Shown here piece after piece: positions 1-9,660 of a stretch of 64,000 nt of DNA. The notes beneath the pieces were generated by a model. That model made no database searches and was not told the origin of the DNA. It was given only the letters and a program-made list of their open reading frames with translations. How positions within the stretch are numbered: position 1 is the first letter of the stretch; each line of letters opens with the position of its first letter. The stretch spans positions 688,625,048 to 688,689,047 of the forward strand of contig CM068367.1 in assembly GCA_034769895.1 (NCBI GenBank). The letters are read 5' to 3'. The position numbers and the translations under genes are program-made. The stretch comes from Magicicada septendecula. Lineage: Eukaryota; Arthropoda; Insecta; Hemiptera; Cicadidae.

Positions 1-849
1 TTAGAATATGCATTAACCATGTGGAAACAGAAATGCCATGGAATGGGAATACCAATACGAAATGAACACCTGTACACACTATGCTTCGCCGATGACCAGG
101 TAGTTATAGCCCAGGATGAAGAAGTTCTAAGCTACATGATCAGAAAGCTGAATGAAGAATACACAAAGATGGGATTGAAAATAAACATAAAAAAGACTGA
201 ATAATTGGCAATTAGAGACGAAGAAACAACAGATTTAGAAGTAGACGAAAATGTTAAAATTAGAGGAACAGACAAATTCAAATACCTAAAATTCACACTG
301 AGTAAACAAGGCACAACGGAAAAAGAAATAAAAAGTACATTAGGGCAGACTAGAACAGGGATTAGACAATTACACAGTGTTATATGGGACAAAAATATTA
401 GAAAAAGGACCAAAAAAATGATATATCAGACCATAGTAAAAAAGCATTATGATAGCCTATATGCAGCGGAAGTATGGGTTATTAACAAAAAGAATGAAAG
501 AAAGATTCTTGGAACAGAGATGGAATATTGGAGGAGGTGCTGTGGAATAACGAGAGCAGACCGAATAACAAACGAGGAGATCAGAAGAAGAATGGAAGCG
601 GAAAGAAGTTTAATTGACTACATTGAAGAAAAAAGATTGGTGTGGTACGGTCATGTCCGGAGAGCCCAAAATAGGTGGATCAACAAAGTGACGGAATGGA
701 GTCCATTAGGAAGGATAAAAAGGGAAAGACCGAGAAGATCTCGGAGGGACGAAGTGGATGAATCTATGCAACGTAGAGGACTTGAGGAAGGACAATGGGG
801 ACATCGGGAGAATTGGAAAGCAAGGTTGAAGGAAGGGAGACGGCACTAG
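1..849 (+). pseudogene. Non-LTR retrotransposon (LINE) reverse transcriptase, 3' part
   Basis: The frame is already open at the left edge of the window. It reads through a reverse-transcriptase palm with the catalytic box FADD (CFADDQVVIAQDE, around bases 82-120), then the thumb and connection, and ends in the C-terminal tail seen in many arthropod LINEs: a WYGHVRRAQ motif (about 640-670) followed by a basic RPRR segment and a Trp-rich end. The stop is at 847-849. A single in-frame TAA at 202-204 interrupts it directly after the KKTE motif; the reading frame is the same on both sides, so this is one nonsense change, probably of a Tyr codon. Around 440-475 the thumb is locally degraded. The endonuclease and N-terminal RT lie outside the window or were lost by 5' truncation. 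I cannot fix the clade (RTE-, CR1- or Jockey-like). A TA-rich tail follows at once. Confidence 0.85.
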
Positions 850-877
850 CTGTAGCAACCCTATTATATATATATAG
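850..877 (+). repeat. Short TA-repeat tail of the LINE
   Basis: A run of alternating T and A (864-876) begins 15 bases after the LINE stop codon. A short simple-sequence tail is usual at LINE 3' ends, so I take this as the element's end. Confidence 0.6.
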
Positions 878-1110
878 GTTAGAAGACCACTGGGTGTGGC
901 GCCTGGCGGTTCAAGTTCGATTCCCGGGCGCACCATAAATCAAAATGATTTCAGCCCGCAGGTTGACTCAGCATGTGGAAATGACTACCTGGGATAACAG
1001 CCTCGGTTGATAATGAGCAGCTGAAGTGTCGTACTCGTCACACTATTTCCTTGTATCCGTACGGTTCACATAGGACAGCCTATCCTGCCTATATTCAAGA
1101 CTGCTTAGGC
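878..1110 (+). repeat. tRNA-like SINE fragment with B-box-like sequence
   Basis: Around 909-932 the sequence GGTTCAAGTTCGATTCC contains a close match to the RNA polymerase III B box (GTTCGANNC). The flanking GCGCCTGG and CCGGGCGC can pair as a stem like an extended T-arm, and CCA follows. The remaining ~170 bases show no coding frame. A tRNA-derived SINE head placed directly after a LINE tail is plausible. I did not find a convincing A box, so this is at best a partial copy. Confidence 0.35.
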
Positions 1111-1792
1111 GGTAAAAAAGGAGCCATTATTTTTTATTTATAGTGAATTTTCTTTTGTTGATTTGCTATGAGCAATTTTTAAACGCCATACTATTTTGAG
1201 AGATAAAAATCTATTGTTTGCATTTACTGAACGAACGAAGCGAGTTCTCAGTTTTAAGTCGACCGTTTGGCATTTGTCTGTTTATCTGTCTATCTGTCTA
1301 TCTTCTGTCTGTCTATTTGGAGTATGTCTCACGATAATTTTGAACGCATCAAGCGATTGTCGTAAAACATGTGTGTCCATACTTTGTTGTACCAAACATA
1401 CATGGAATCTGTGCCCATACTTTTAACCCACAGAATCTTATTGTTTTTGAGATTGATTCCCCCAAAAAAGGGGGGACGAGACAAAAATGTGAGGGTCAAA
1501 ATTGTGAAAAAATTCTAAAAGCCCGTATGGGATATCAAATTAAAGATAATTTTAACTATCAAATTAAAGAGCATTTTAAACATAATCTGAATATGGTATT
1601 CGTTTTTTAAAATCTCAAAATTTTTGGAGTTAGGGCTCGAAAAGTTGGTGCAAGTATTGATAAAATAGCAAAGAATCATGTGGAGTATCAAATTAAAGAT
1701 AATTTTAACTAACATCTGAATGTAATGTTAAGTTTTGTATGTTTCAAAATTTTCGGACCCCAGACGCAAAAAGTGATAAAAAATTTGAAGAA
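1111..1792. other. Degraded dispersed-repeat sequence, no gene
   Basis: It includes a CTGTCTAT-type simple stretch (1275-1318) and two copies of a motif reading ATCAAATTAAAGATAATTTT (about 1534-1555 and 1688-1709). Part of this region resembles 46.75-46.85 kb, which suggests two old copies of one repeat family. No protein is recognised. Confidence 0.4.
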
Positions 1793-1916
1793 AATTGTGA
1801 AAGTCTAGTAAGGTTCAGACTAAAAGGAATTGTAGCCTAAATCGGAATGTTTCCAATTGTGAAAGTCTAGTAAGGTTTAGACTAAAAGGAATTGTAGCCT
1901 AAATCGGAATGCTTGC
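1793..1916 (+). repeat. Tandem duplication, 2 x 62 bp
   Basis: Two adjacent 62-base units, each starting AATTGTGAAAGTCTAGTAAG, lie at 1793-1854 and 1855-1916. They differ at only a handful of positions (for example C/T within the GGTTCAGAC segment and at the unit end). Confidence 0.9.
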
Positions 1917-3109
1917 AATTTGTAGTGTTTATTGTATGATTGTATGGTCTACAATTGTTATATTACCAAAAAAGTAGTAAAGTAATCGAATTTTTTTTTT
2001 AATTTTTCCCATCACTGAAAAATGATCTATCGAAATTTACCTAATAATAAGTGTACTTCGTTGAAAATAATGAGCGAGTTCTGTAGCTCAGAGGGTACTA
2101 GTTATAGGCCTATTTTTCGTAAGGACTATGCAGCATGTTCTGTAATTCTTCTGTTTGGCATTGTACAGAATTGTTTTTTAATTTTTCTACAAGAAAAACA
2201 TACATTGATCTTCGTGTTTTCAGTACAGTCCGGTACAAATTAAAGATTAAAAACTTATATCCAGTACAAAATACTAACATTATTTAATTATTGGGATTCA
2301 GTTTTACAGAGGTCGATCCGCATAATCGGCGTCCTATTATAATTACGTACTTAACTACTATCTTGACTATATTTTAAACATTTCCCGACAATTTCTGTCA
2401 TGTCACGCACATAATATTTTCCTGTTCTAACACGGCATTGCAATATAACAATATGTGATGCTCACTGACATAAAATATACTGTTTAAATTAAAAACAAAT
2501 ACAGAATGGGCCGTAAGTCCCTTGTCAAAAATGCGTTTTCTGTTAAATACTAGTCATAAAAGTATTATGAGATTCGATCACTGTCTGCGCACAATTTTAA
2601 CAAATTTGTGCGACGATTCGACAAAATTTATTGTCATCATCAGGACTCGAAAACGTGAAATACTGATATTATTAATAGACTACACGTATACTGAGTATTA
2701 ATATGTTTCTAATATTATAGCCCTATATATGTAATATCTTCAAATAAATACACTGCAAGTAGGTTTATTTTTACCTGACTGACGTTTAACAGAAGTTATT
2801 CTGTATCTTCAGAGGTTTGAATTGTAATAAGATATATATAATATCTTATTAATATAGGCGTAATTATATATGTCTAATCATTCTTTATGAACAAACACAT
2901 ACGCGCGCACCCCCACAAACAAACGCACACGCGCGCGAGCACGCCACACACACATACAAACATTTATTGTACGCGTAGGTTTAATAATTATTTCTGTATT
3001 TCCTAGTTTTGCAAATGTCTACACACTTCTAAATCGTGTCCGGTTAATCGAACATCAGCAGAATCTTTCATAATTTATTAATTCACAGTTACTAGTAAAC
3101 TAACACTCA

Positions 3110-3111
<2 letters not shown>
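1917..3111. other. Non-coding, AT-rich; dispersed-repeat remnants
   Basis: A block at 2073-2112 (AGCGAGTTCTGTAGCTCAGA) recurs with changes at 47.28 kb. At 2621-2647 there is a copy of the ATTGTCATCATCAGGACT motif that recurs at 55, 57.8 and 58.1 kb. Alternating CG/CA-rich sequence lies at 2900-2960. No gene is seen. Confidence 0.4.

Positions 3112-3151
<40 letters not shown>
3112..3151 (+). repeat. (TG)n microsatellite
   Basis: Uninterrupted GT/TG repeat of 40 bases. Confidence 0.97.
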
Positions 3152-3155
<4 letters not shown>

Positions 3156-3780
3156 CTCGCTCGCGCACTATCATACACTTGCTTGTTAGCCTAATTCGGA
3201 GTATACAAAATGCCTCAACAGGTGAATGACAAAACAAAGGTATTGATTGTGAAAGCATGGTGACAGCAGTTAAAGACTTAAAACTCAAGAGTATTACGTA
3301 CACCCGTGGGACCGGAAACTGTGAAGACTGCGGTTTCCGGTTTAGCGTGTACTGAGACGGTTCTTCCTCGTCGTGTTTGTCACCTCCCAGGATCGGATAC
3401 AACTTTGGGAACTTACCGGTGTAACTCTGTACGCGTGTGTGTGTGAGGACTGGCCATTAGTCACGATAATTTAATAAAAACTACACACAAACGGGTGTAA
3501 CCAGATACTGTACTGTGTAATTACTATGCAAGCCGGTCCGTTAAAGCATGTCATTAAACACACACACACACACACACACAACTGCGGACGCACGCAAACT
3601 GGCAGACATGCTATCCACTGTCTGTCGCCTCACCCGCCCAGTGTGCCAACCTGTCGTTAATCATCGTATCTTCCACCTCCAGATTATATTGTCAAGCCAA
3701 ATATTCAGAACGCGCTCTTGCACTCGTTGCGCCTTTATACATATTTTACGCACATATTTTGATGACTTTAGCTAACTGTC
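3152..3780. other. Non-coding spacer with a (CA)n tract
   Basis: A 23-base CA tract lies at 3559-3581. Open frames across this region are short and mostly formed by the repeats. No gene is recognised. Confidence 0.4.
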
Positions 3781-3806
3781 ATTGTAATAACTGCAGTTAT
3801 TACAAT
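3781..3806. repeat. 26-bp perfect palindrome
   Basis: ATTGTAATAACTG is followed immediately by its exact reverse complement, with no spacer. It lies in non-coding DNA. Confidence 0.95.
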
Positions 3807-5194
3807 ACGTACACACTAATTGCCAGATAATTTATTTTAAATTACAAACAAAAACTTTTGGACGTTTCACAAACCATTACCACTTTAAACCAAGAGAAAT
3901 AATATTTGACAGTAAAATTACCCACCGAGGTCTCAAAAATTACCCGATTCCGCTCAAAAATGCCCCTCAAACACAAATCGCATTTAAAGACATGGCCAAG
4001 GAAAAAGTCTTTATATTAAACAGTCATATGAGTGGCCACATCAGACAACTGTAACCATCACCAGCAACGAACGCCGTGCATAACGGTGTTAGAATTTGTT
4101 TTAACGTATTATTATCATTAATATCCTTACTGTAGTAATAAAATTACATTTCACGGTGTAATAACGATTCTGCCTTAAATGGAGTACAGTAATTATTAAC
4201 ATACGTTTGAATGCAATCCTCGCTCTACTGTTACATTTAAGTAACGACCTATTGTGGTGTAACTACTTCATCCGGTCAGAAGTCTTTCTCCCTCGTACAC
4301 ACGCACCGCTCACATACTTTCTCTCTCTTACCGACTTTATCACTAACAGGTATATAACTGTAAGGATCTACACGTTCAATCTCTACGTTTGTACAATCTG
4401 TATACGTGTACTCGTACAAGTACGTTATTAATATGTATCTATGCATATTTAATTACCCGATATCGTTCCCAATGATCAGATAATTTTGCTGCGTAACGTC
4501 TGTATCATGGACAGCGTCGTTTGTCGATACATCGAACCTTAATCAGAAGACAGTATCATACCAGAACGTTGATAAGGCGGCCACATAACGATATTATCGT
4601 TTCTCGTTTGATCAAGTGGCAAGAATATACTTCATTCCAGTTGAGTTGTCAATGACGGAAACACAACGCCCTATTCACATGTGGTGTCAATAACAGCCAT
4701 ATATTAGTCATGCAGTTTGTATATTATGTTATTAGACTACATAATATTTTAAAAGTTACATTAGTGGAATTTGTATTTAATAAAAACTAAAAATTATTAA
4801 TAAATTCAAGCTTTCTTATGACTTTTTAAGTTTTTAATTCTATAATTCTCAACTATACCCAACAACCAAAGTGCAATTATACGTAATAATGAAAATAAAT
4901 TTTTATAATTTAAATTATCATTCGGTTAGTAATTTTTAGTAATTAAAAATTACATTTTATAAGCAATTTCATTAATGGACAGTTATAACAAGTAACTAAA
5001 TATGTACGAATAACACTAGTCTACAAAAAACAACTTTTTTTTTCCAAAGACTTTATTGGCTGATCTATATAGTATTTTTTGCGCTGAATTCAAAAATGCC
5101 AACCATTTTTCTCTATCACATTTGTGTGACAGCTAGGTAAATATTTTACATTAATAACATTTACAGTAAAGAAATTAATCAATGTTCAACGTAC
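3807..5194. other. AT-rich non-coding region
   Basis: It becomes strongly AT-rich after 4680. No repeats longer than simple tracts and no coding signal. It forms the 3' flank of the minus-strand gene that ends at 5195; I found no clear element terminus here. Confidence 0.4.
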
Positions 5195-6853
5195 CTAAAA
5201 GGTGTTAGTTGAAGATTTCCTGGAGTACTTTGCATCAGGAACATCCCTTTTGAGAGTCCAGCAGTAATCTGCTAACATATTTGAGCTCCACTTCCCTTGA
5301 TACCTTTTTTCCATGCTTGAAATGTCTTGATGAAAGCGTTCACCGTGTTCATCGCTTACGGCTCCCAGGTTTTCCGGAAAGAAATCCAAGTGAGAGTGAA
5401 GAAAGTGGATCTTGAGAGACATATTGCAGCCTAAATGTTCATATGATTTCAGCAGCTGATTTACTAGATCCCTGTAGTTGTCAGACTTGTTGTTGCCTAA
5501 AAATTGCGTCACTACATTCTTGAAAGAAATCCATGCACGTTTTTCTAAGTCACTCAACCGTCCTTCAAAATTTTCATCTTTTATTAGTTCTCTTATTTGT
5601 GGTCCTACGAAAATTCCTTCTTTAATTTTTGCATCACTAATTCTTGGGAACGTTTCCTTCAAATACGTAAAACCTCTTCCATTTCTGTCCATTGCCTTCA
5701 CGAAATGTTTCATAAAACCTAATTTGATATGAAGAGGTGGAAGATAGATCTTTTTGGGATCAACTAAATGAGCATTCATAACATTTTTTTACCAGGTGTG
5801 AGAGATTTACGTGAAGGCCATATCTTCTTTTTGAAATGACTTTTGCGATCTCTGCTGTCCCACTCACATAAAAAGCAGCAAAATTTTGTGTATCCAGTCT
5901 GTAAACCTAGCAGCATAGCGATCACCTTAAAGTCTCCACATATGTTCCAATTGAATTTTTCATACATTATCTTGTCTAGAATAATCTTCATATTTTCATA
6001 AGTTTCTTTCATATTAATAGCATGTGCTAGTGGAACTGATGGAAATTTGTTTCCATTGTGAAGAAGGACAGCATTTAGGCTAGCTTTAGACGAATCAATA
6101 AACAAACGCCATTCCTCTGGGTTATGAGAATGTCCTAGAGTATCCATCACTGATAAAATATCATTACAGTACACAAAATCCCCTTCTTGAGAAAAAAAGT
6201 TCTTGAAACCCTCTTGACGATTTCGAAAGTAGCATACCTTAGTTCCGCGATCAAGAAGGTTCCACCCTTTTAGTCGTGATCCCAAAAGTTCTGACTGATT
6301 TTTGGATAAATGTAAATCACGCACTAAATCATTTAGGTCTCCTTGTGTCAATAAATGAGGCTCGTTAGAAACTTCAAAACTTGGATCATGTCGATCAGAG
6401 TGATCTTCGTTCTGATCCTCTTCAGAGCTTGGATTTTCATTTATATCGATTGATACCGGGTGATTTGGTATTGGGAGATCATCACTGTGGAGAACAGGTC
6501 GAATCACTGAAGGTATATTGGGATATTTCAAAGTGAGTTTCGACTTACTTGTTATTCCCGTTGTATTTGTTAAACAAAAATAACAGTCGGAAGAATGATC
6601 TTTTGGCTCTCTCCACACCATGGGAACTGCAAATGGCATATGGCGAGAGTCGTTTGCCCACCCCGTTAAAAGCCTTGAACAAGTAACACAACAAATATGG
6701 GGGTCCCAACTCTTGTCCTGATCTCCTACCTTGCAACCAAAATAAAGTTGATAGCACTTTTTTATTAAAGGGGTAAAGTTCCGCCTTTGAAGTTTAAAAG
6801 TCAACTCACCACACACATAACAAAACGTGTCCGTTTAGGCACTTGCGCGGCAT
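5195..6853 (-). pseudogene. Zinc-binding, possibly DDE/RNase H-fold transposase-like protein (two frameshifts)
   Basis: About 550 residues, reading leftwards. The start is probably the ATG at 6853-6851 (MPRKCLN), followed by a frame slip near 6830 into CYVCGELT. An N-terminal pair of CxxC motifs about 34 residues apart (CYVC, CVTC) resembles a ZAD-type zinc-binding arrangement. Then come another Cys pair (CYFC), an acidic, Ser-rich linker, and a core with three conserved acidic segments: FIDSSKASLNAVLLHN; ICGDFKVIAMLLGLQ followed by CFLCEWDSRD; and SDEHGERFHQDI near the C-terminus. That spacing (Asp, Asp with CxxC just after, late Glu) suggests an RNase H-fold recombinase; this is inference. 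A one-base deletion in a run of seven A (plus strand T at 5784-5790) separates the two halves. Multicopy relatives are, from memory, widespread in arthropods as uncharacterised proteins. The stop at 5195 looks like the natural end (KYSRKSSTNTF). Confidence 0.75.
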
Positions 6854-7160
6854 TTTACTTTTTGAGTTTTCACACAAATAAAAGCTACTAATACAGAACA
6901 ATAACACAGTGTTTAAGATAAGATAAACAATACGAGTTGTTTATAAAAGGATACGCTTGCACGCCTCTGTATGTTCGTAAACTAAGCACAACATAACCTC
7001 CAAGCACACTTCTGCACAAATGTTCACCACAGCCACACATATTACATCACAGCAAGAATCAACGAATACCAAACGTTTAAAAAACAATCTACCAGAGTGC
7101 AGCATGTATAACTTCGCAACTAACGTTGTATATCGGCAATACTGAGGCAGCGAAAGTTGA
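6854..7160. other. 5' flank of the minus-strand zinc-binding gene
   Basis: Non-coding, AT-rich. No clear promoter element could be assigned. Confidence 0.35.
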
Positions 7161-7241
7161 AAACGTACATAGACGTGATTACTGAATTTGGTCCATCAGA
7201 GAAAAAACGTACATATACGTGATTACTGATCAAAGGGTTAA
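7161..7241. repeat. 43-bp direct repeat pair ending in AAAGGGTTAA
   Basis: AACGTACATAGACGTGATTA at about 7162 recurs as AACGTACATATACGTGATTA at about 7206. The second copy is followed by ATCAAAGGGTTAA (to 7241). Read on the minus strand this gives TTAACCCTTTGAT just upstream of the gene at 5.2-6.85 kb, which resembles the end of a TTAA-targeting DNA transposon. I could not find a partner terminus at the other side. Confidence 0.45.
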
Positions 7242-9580
7242 CCGAAGTCTATATGTCACATGTAGCTTTTGTTTTCATTTCCTCAAATAAATAAACATTA
7301 CGTGCTCCAAGTCAATACTGTAGTAATATTTATTGCAAAATAATACAATTTCCAACATAGAGAATTGAAAAAAAAACGTTATTCTTATATCTATAAAACT
7401 ATACGTAGCCTAATAGCAAAATTTTGATAGCAAAACTGGATTCCTCGTATGAAAATACATAAGAATCACATAAAATTTTGTCTGGGACAAAACATGTGTT
7501 GACCATTGTAATCAGTCTTCTAAATATTGTTTTAAATATACTACCTAATAATAATAGTCGATAAATTATAAGTACACAATACAGCACTAAAATATATTTA
7601 AATACACATCAATGTCATTCTGTGCTGTACAATACTAGGCTACACGTCTATGAATTGGTCGTTGAACGCATGTGAACTTGGCGTTAACCACACTGCACAC
7701 TATCAGTAACAAGAGTCCTCACGTATTCCACAATGATGACATCACTGACAACAAAACTTGAACGAAGTTTAAATATGTAAGTACGTCTATACACACACGT
7801 ACGCACATACACACACTGTAAAGAAATAAGAGTAAGACTACCAGGTGTTTGTGATTCAAGTGGACGAGAAGAGTCGAGAATGGGGTAATGGGTAAATAAG
7901 TGGGGCGTAATATGTAATAACTTTGAAGTCAGGTTCTGACAAGTACATATATTTCTGATAAGTATAATCTCAGAAATATCATTCCTTCTACTTTACATGT
8001 GCGATAAAAGCTGTAATTAAATTTAGTGTTCGAGAGAATACACCACATTTAAAGCTCTGAACACTCTGAGCATAAGTATCGGCACCATTTGAAAACACAC
8101 ACACACCCATATATATATATATACGTTTAAATTAATAAGGTCCTTTTTGAAGTTCCTACTAACGGTCGAGAATAGTATGCCTATAAATAAAGTACAACAC
8201 AGAAAAAGTATTGAGAACGGAGGACCAGGGAAATGACACGTACGCGAGGGGAACGCCGTTGGACAGCGTGAAGAAGTTCACAGGGCAGTCAAGAAGGGGA
8301 AAACTTTGTAATAAAAGCAAAGTTTAAAATACACTTATAGCACAGAACACTAAAACACCCGAGGCCACTGTAGTTGCATACATTTTGCATACACGTTGTA
8401 ACAGCCATTCATGAATAATGATCTATTTATTATACCACGCAATACAACTCCCTAGACGGTGTAAATAAGTGAACCAACAGTTAAAACAGATCCACTCCTT
8501 CAAACTGGACAGTGCAAATCACGTCACCTGAGAAGAATGTTAATTTAATTTGGCAAAACGCGCGCGTGTGAGGAGAATTATATAATAGAGAGAGAGAGAT
8601 CATCGCTTATTCCTATTCATTCGTCAATGATCTATCTTGTCCAATCTTGCTCGTAAATTTTCGTAAATAACAGCAACACAGTTTTTCGGATTAATAGACG
8701 TCTTTTTCGTAATAGTCTTTTTAGGCCTATTTATTTTAAAATCAAACGTTTTGCCAGTACTACGATGAGGCATCCTCAGAGTCAAAGCGTAAAACAGTGT
8801 TATTATTCTTGTCCAATTCACTCTGTTGCATTACTTAACCAGGTCATGTGACTGTTAACTATCTAGTAGTTCTCTATTAAACGATTCTTAAGAAACTCGG
8901 TGAAGACTTCGTACACACGAAACAATTAAATTGGTTTATACTTTTATATCTATGTTGTTATTGTAACTCGCGATTTCATGTGGGCTATTTACATTAATAC
9001 ATAATTATAAAAATAATATTTTTTGTAAGGATTCTAGCTGTAGAGTCTGACATGCGTTTCACAAGAGTTCGTCCTGTAACTTTGGAAGTCATCGGCGCCA
9101 GACAAGCTCTTCTTAAATTCCGCTATAATTCGAATGTTTTCATAGAAAATTATTAAATCGAAATTTTGCCCTTTGTTTAGATCTTAGGCAGGCAGAGCGA
9201 AATTCGAATACTTAGGCGTAAACAAGTTCCAGACCATCGAACCGTCGTGTGGTTATCCTTCCAGATTTTGTATTCATCCATGCGATGCTTGATTTCACTG
9301 GAGGTACAGGACTTCTAACCGCATTGAAACATTTCGATAGCACTACTTGGGATTCTTTTACACACAATATAATTAAACAATTATAACTTACACGAGAGAT
9401 TCACGCAATTCATTTAAGAAATTAAATTAACAATTAAAGCGGTTGTTTTATGTCAGTATAAGGATAAAAAGCCTCAATATATACATAATGTAAACATTTA
9501 GTTTTCGTTAAAAACATTTCTCTACAAAAAATAAAATAATTTCATACAATTTTAATGTCAAAATAAGCGACGTGAAGTAC
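7242..9580. other. Non-coding, no gene recognised
   Basis: AT-rich DNA with short CA, TA and GA tracts (about 8096-8107, 8108-8123, 8586-8600). One TAGGCCTA octamer lies at 8722. Short open frames have no recognisable content. Confidence 0.4.
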
Positions 9581-9660
9581 CAGTGGCTCAGCGGTCAGAT
9601 TTGGATGGCACCTCAAGCACCAACTTTCAAGCGTAGCCTACACATTATTATTTGTTGTTT
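9581..9660 (+). repeat. Possible tRNA-like (SINE) remnant with A-box-like sequence
   Basis: AGTGGCTCAGCGGTCAG at about 9589 resembles an A box (TGGCNNAGTGG). About 35 bases on, ACTTTCAAGC could be a degraded B box. It does not fold into a credible tRNA, so a decayed SINE head is the best guess. Confidence 0.25.

Noticed and set aside
4900-5200. Right-hand terminus for a transposon carrying the zinc gene
   Set aside because: No inverted match to TTAACCCTTTGATC or to the 43-bp repeat was found on this side.
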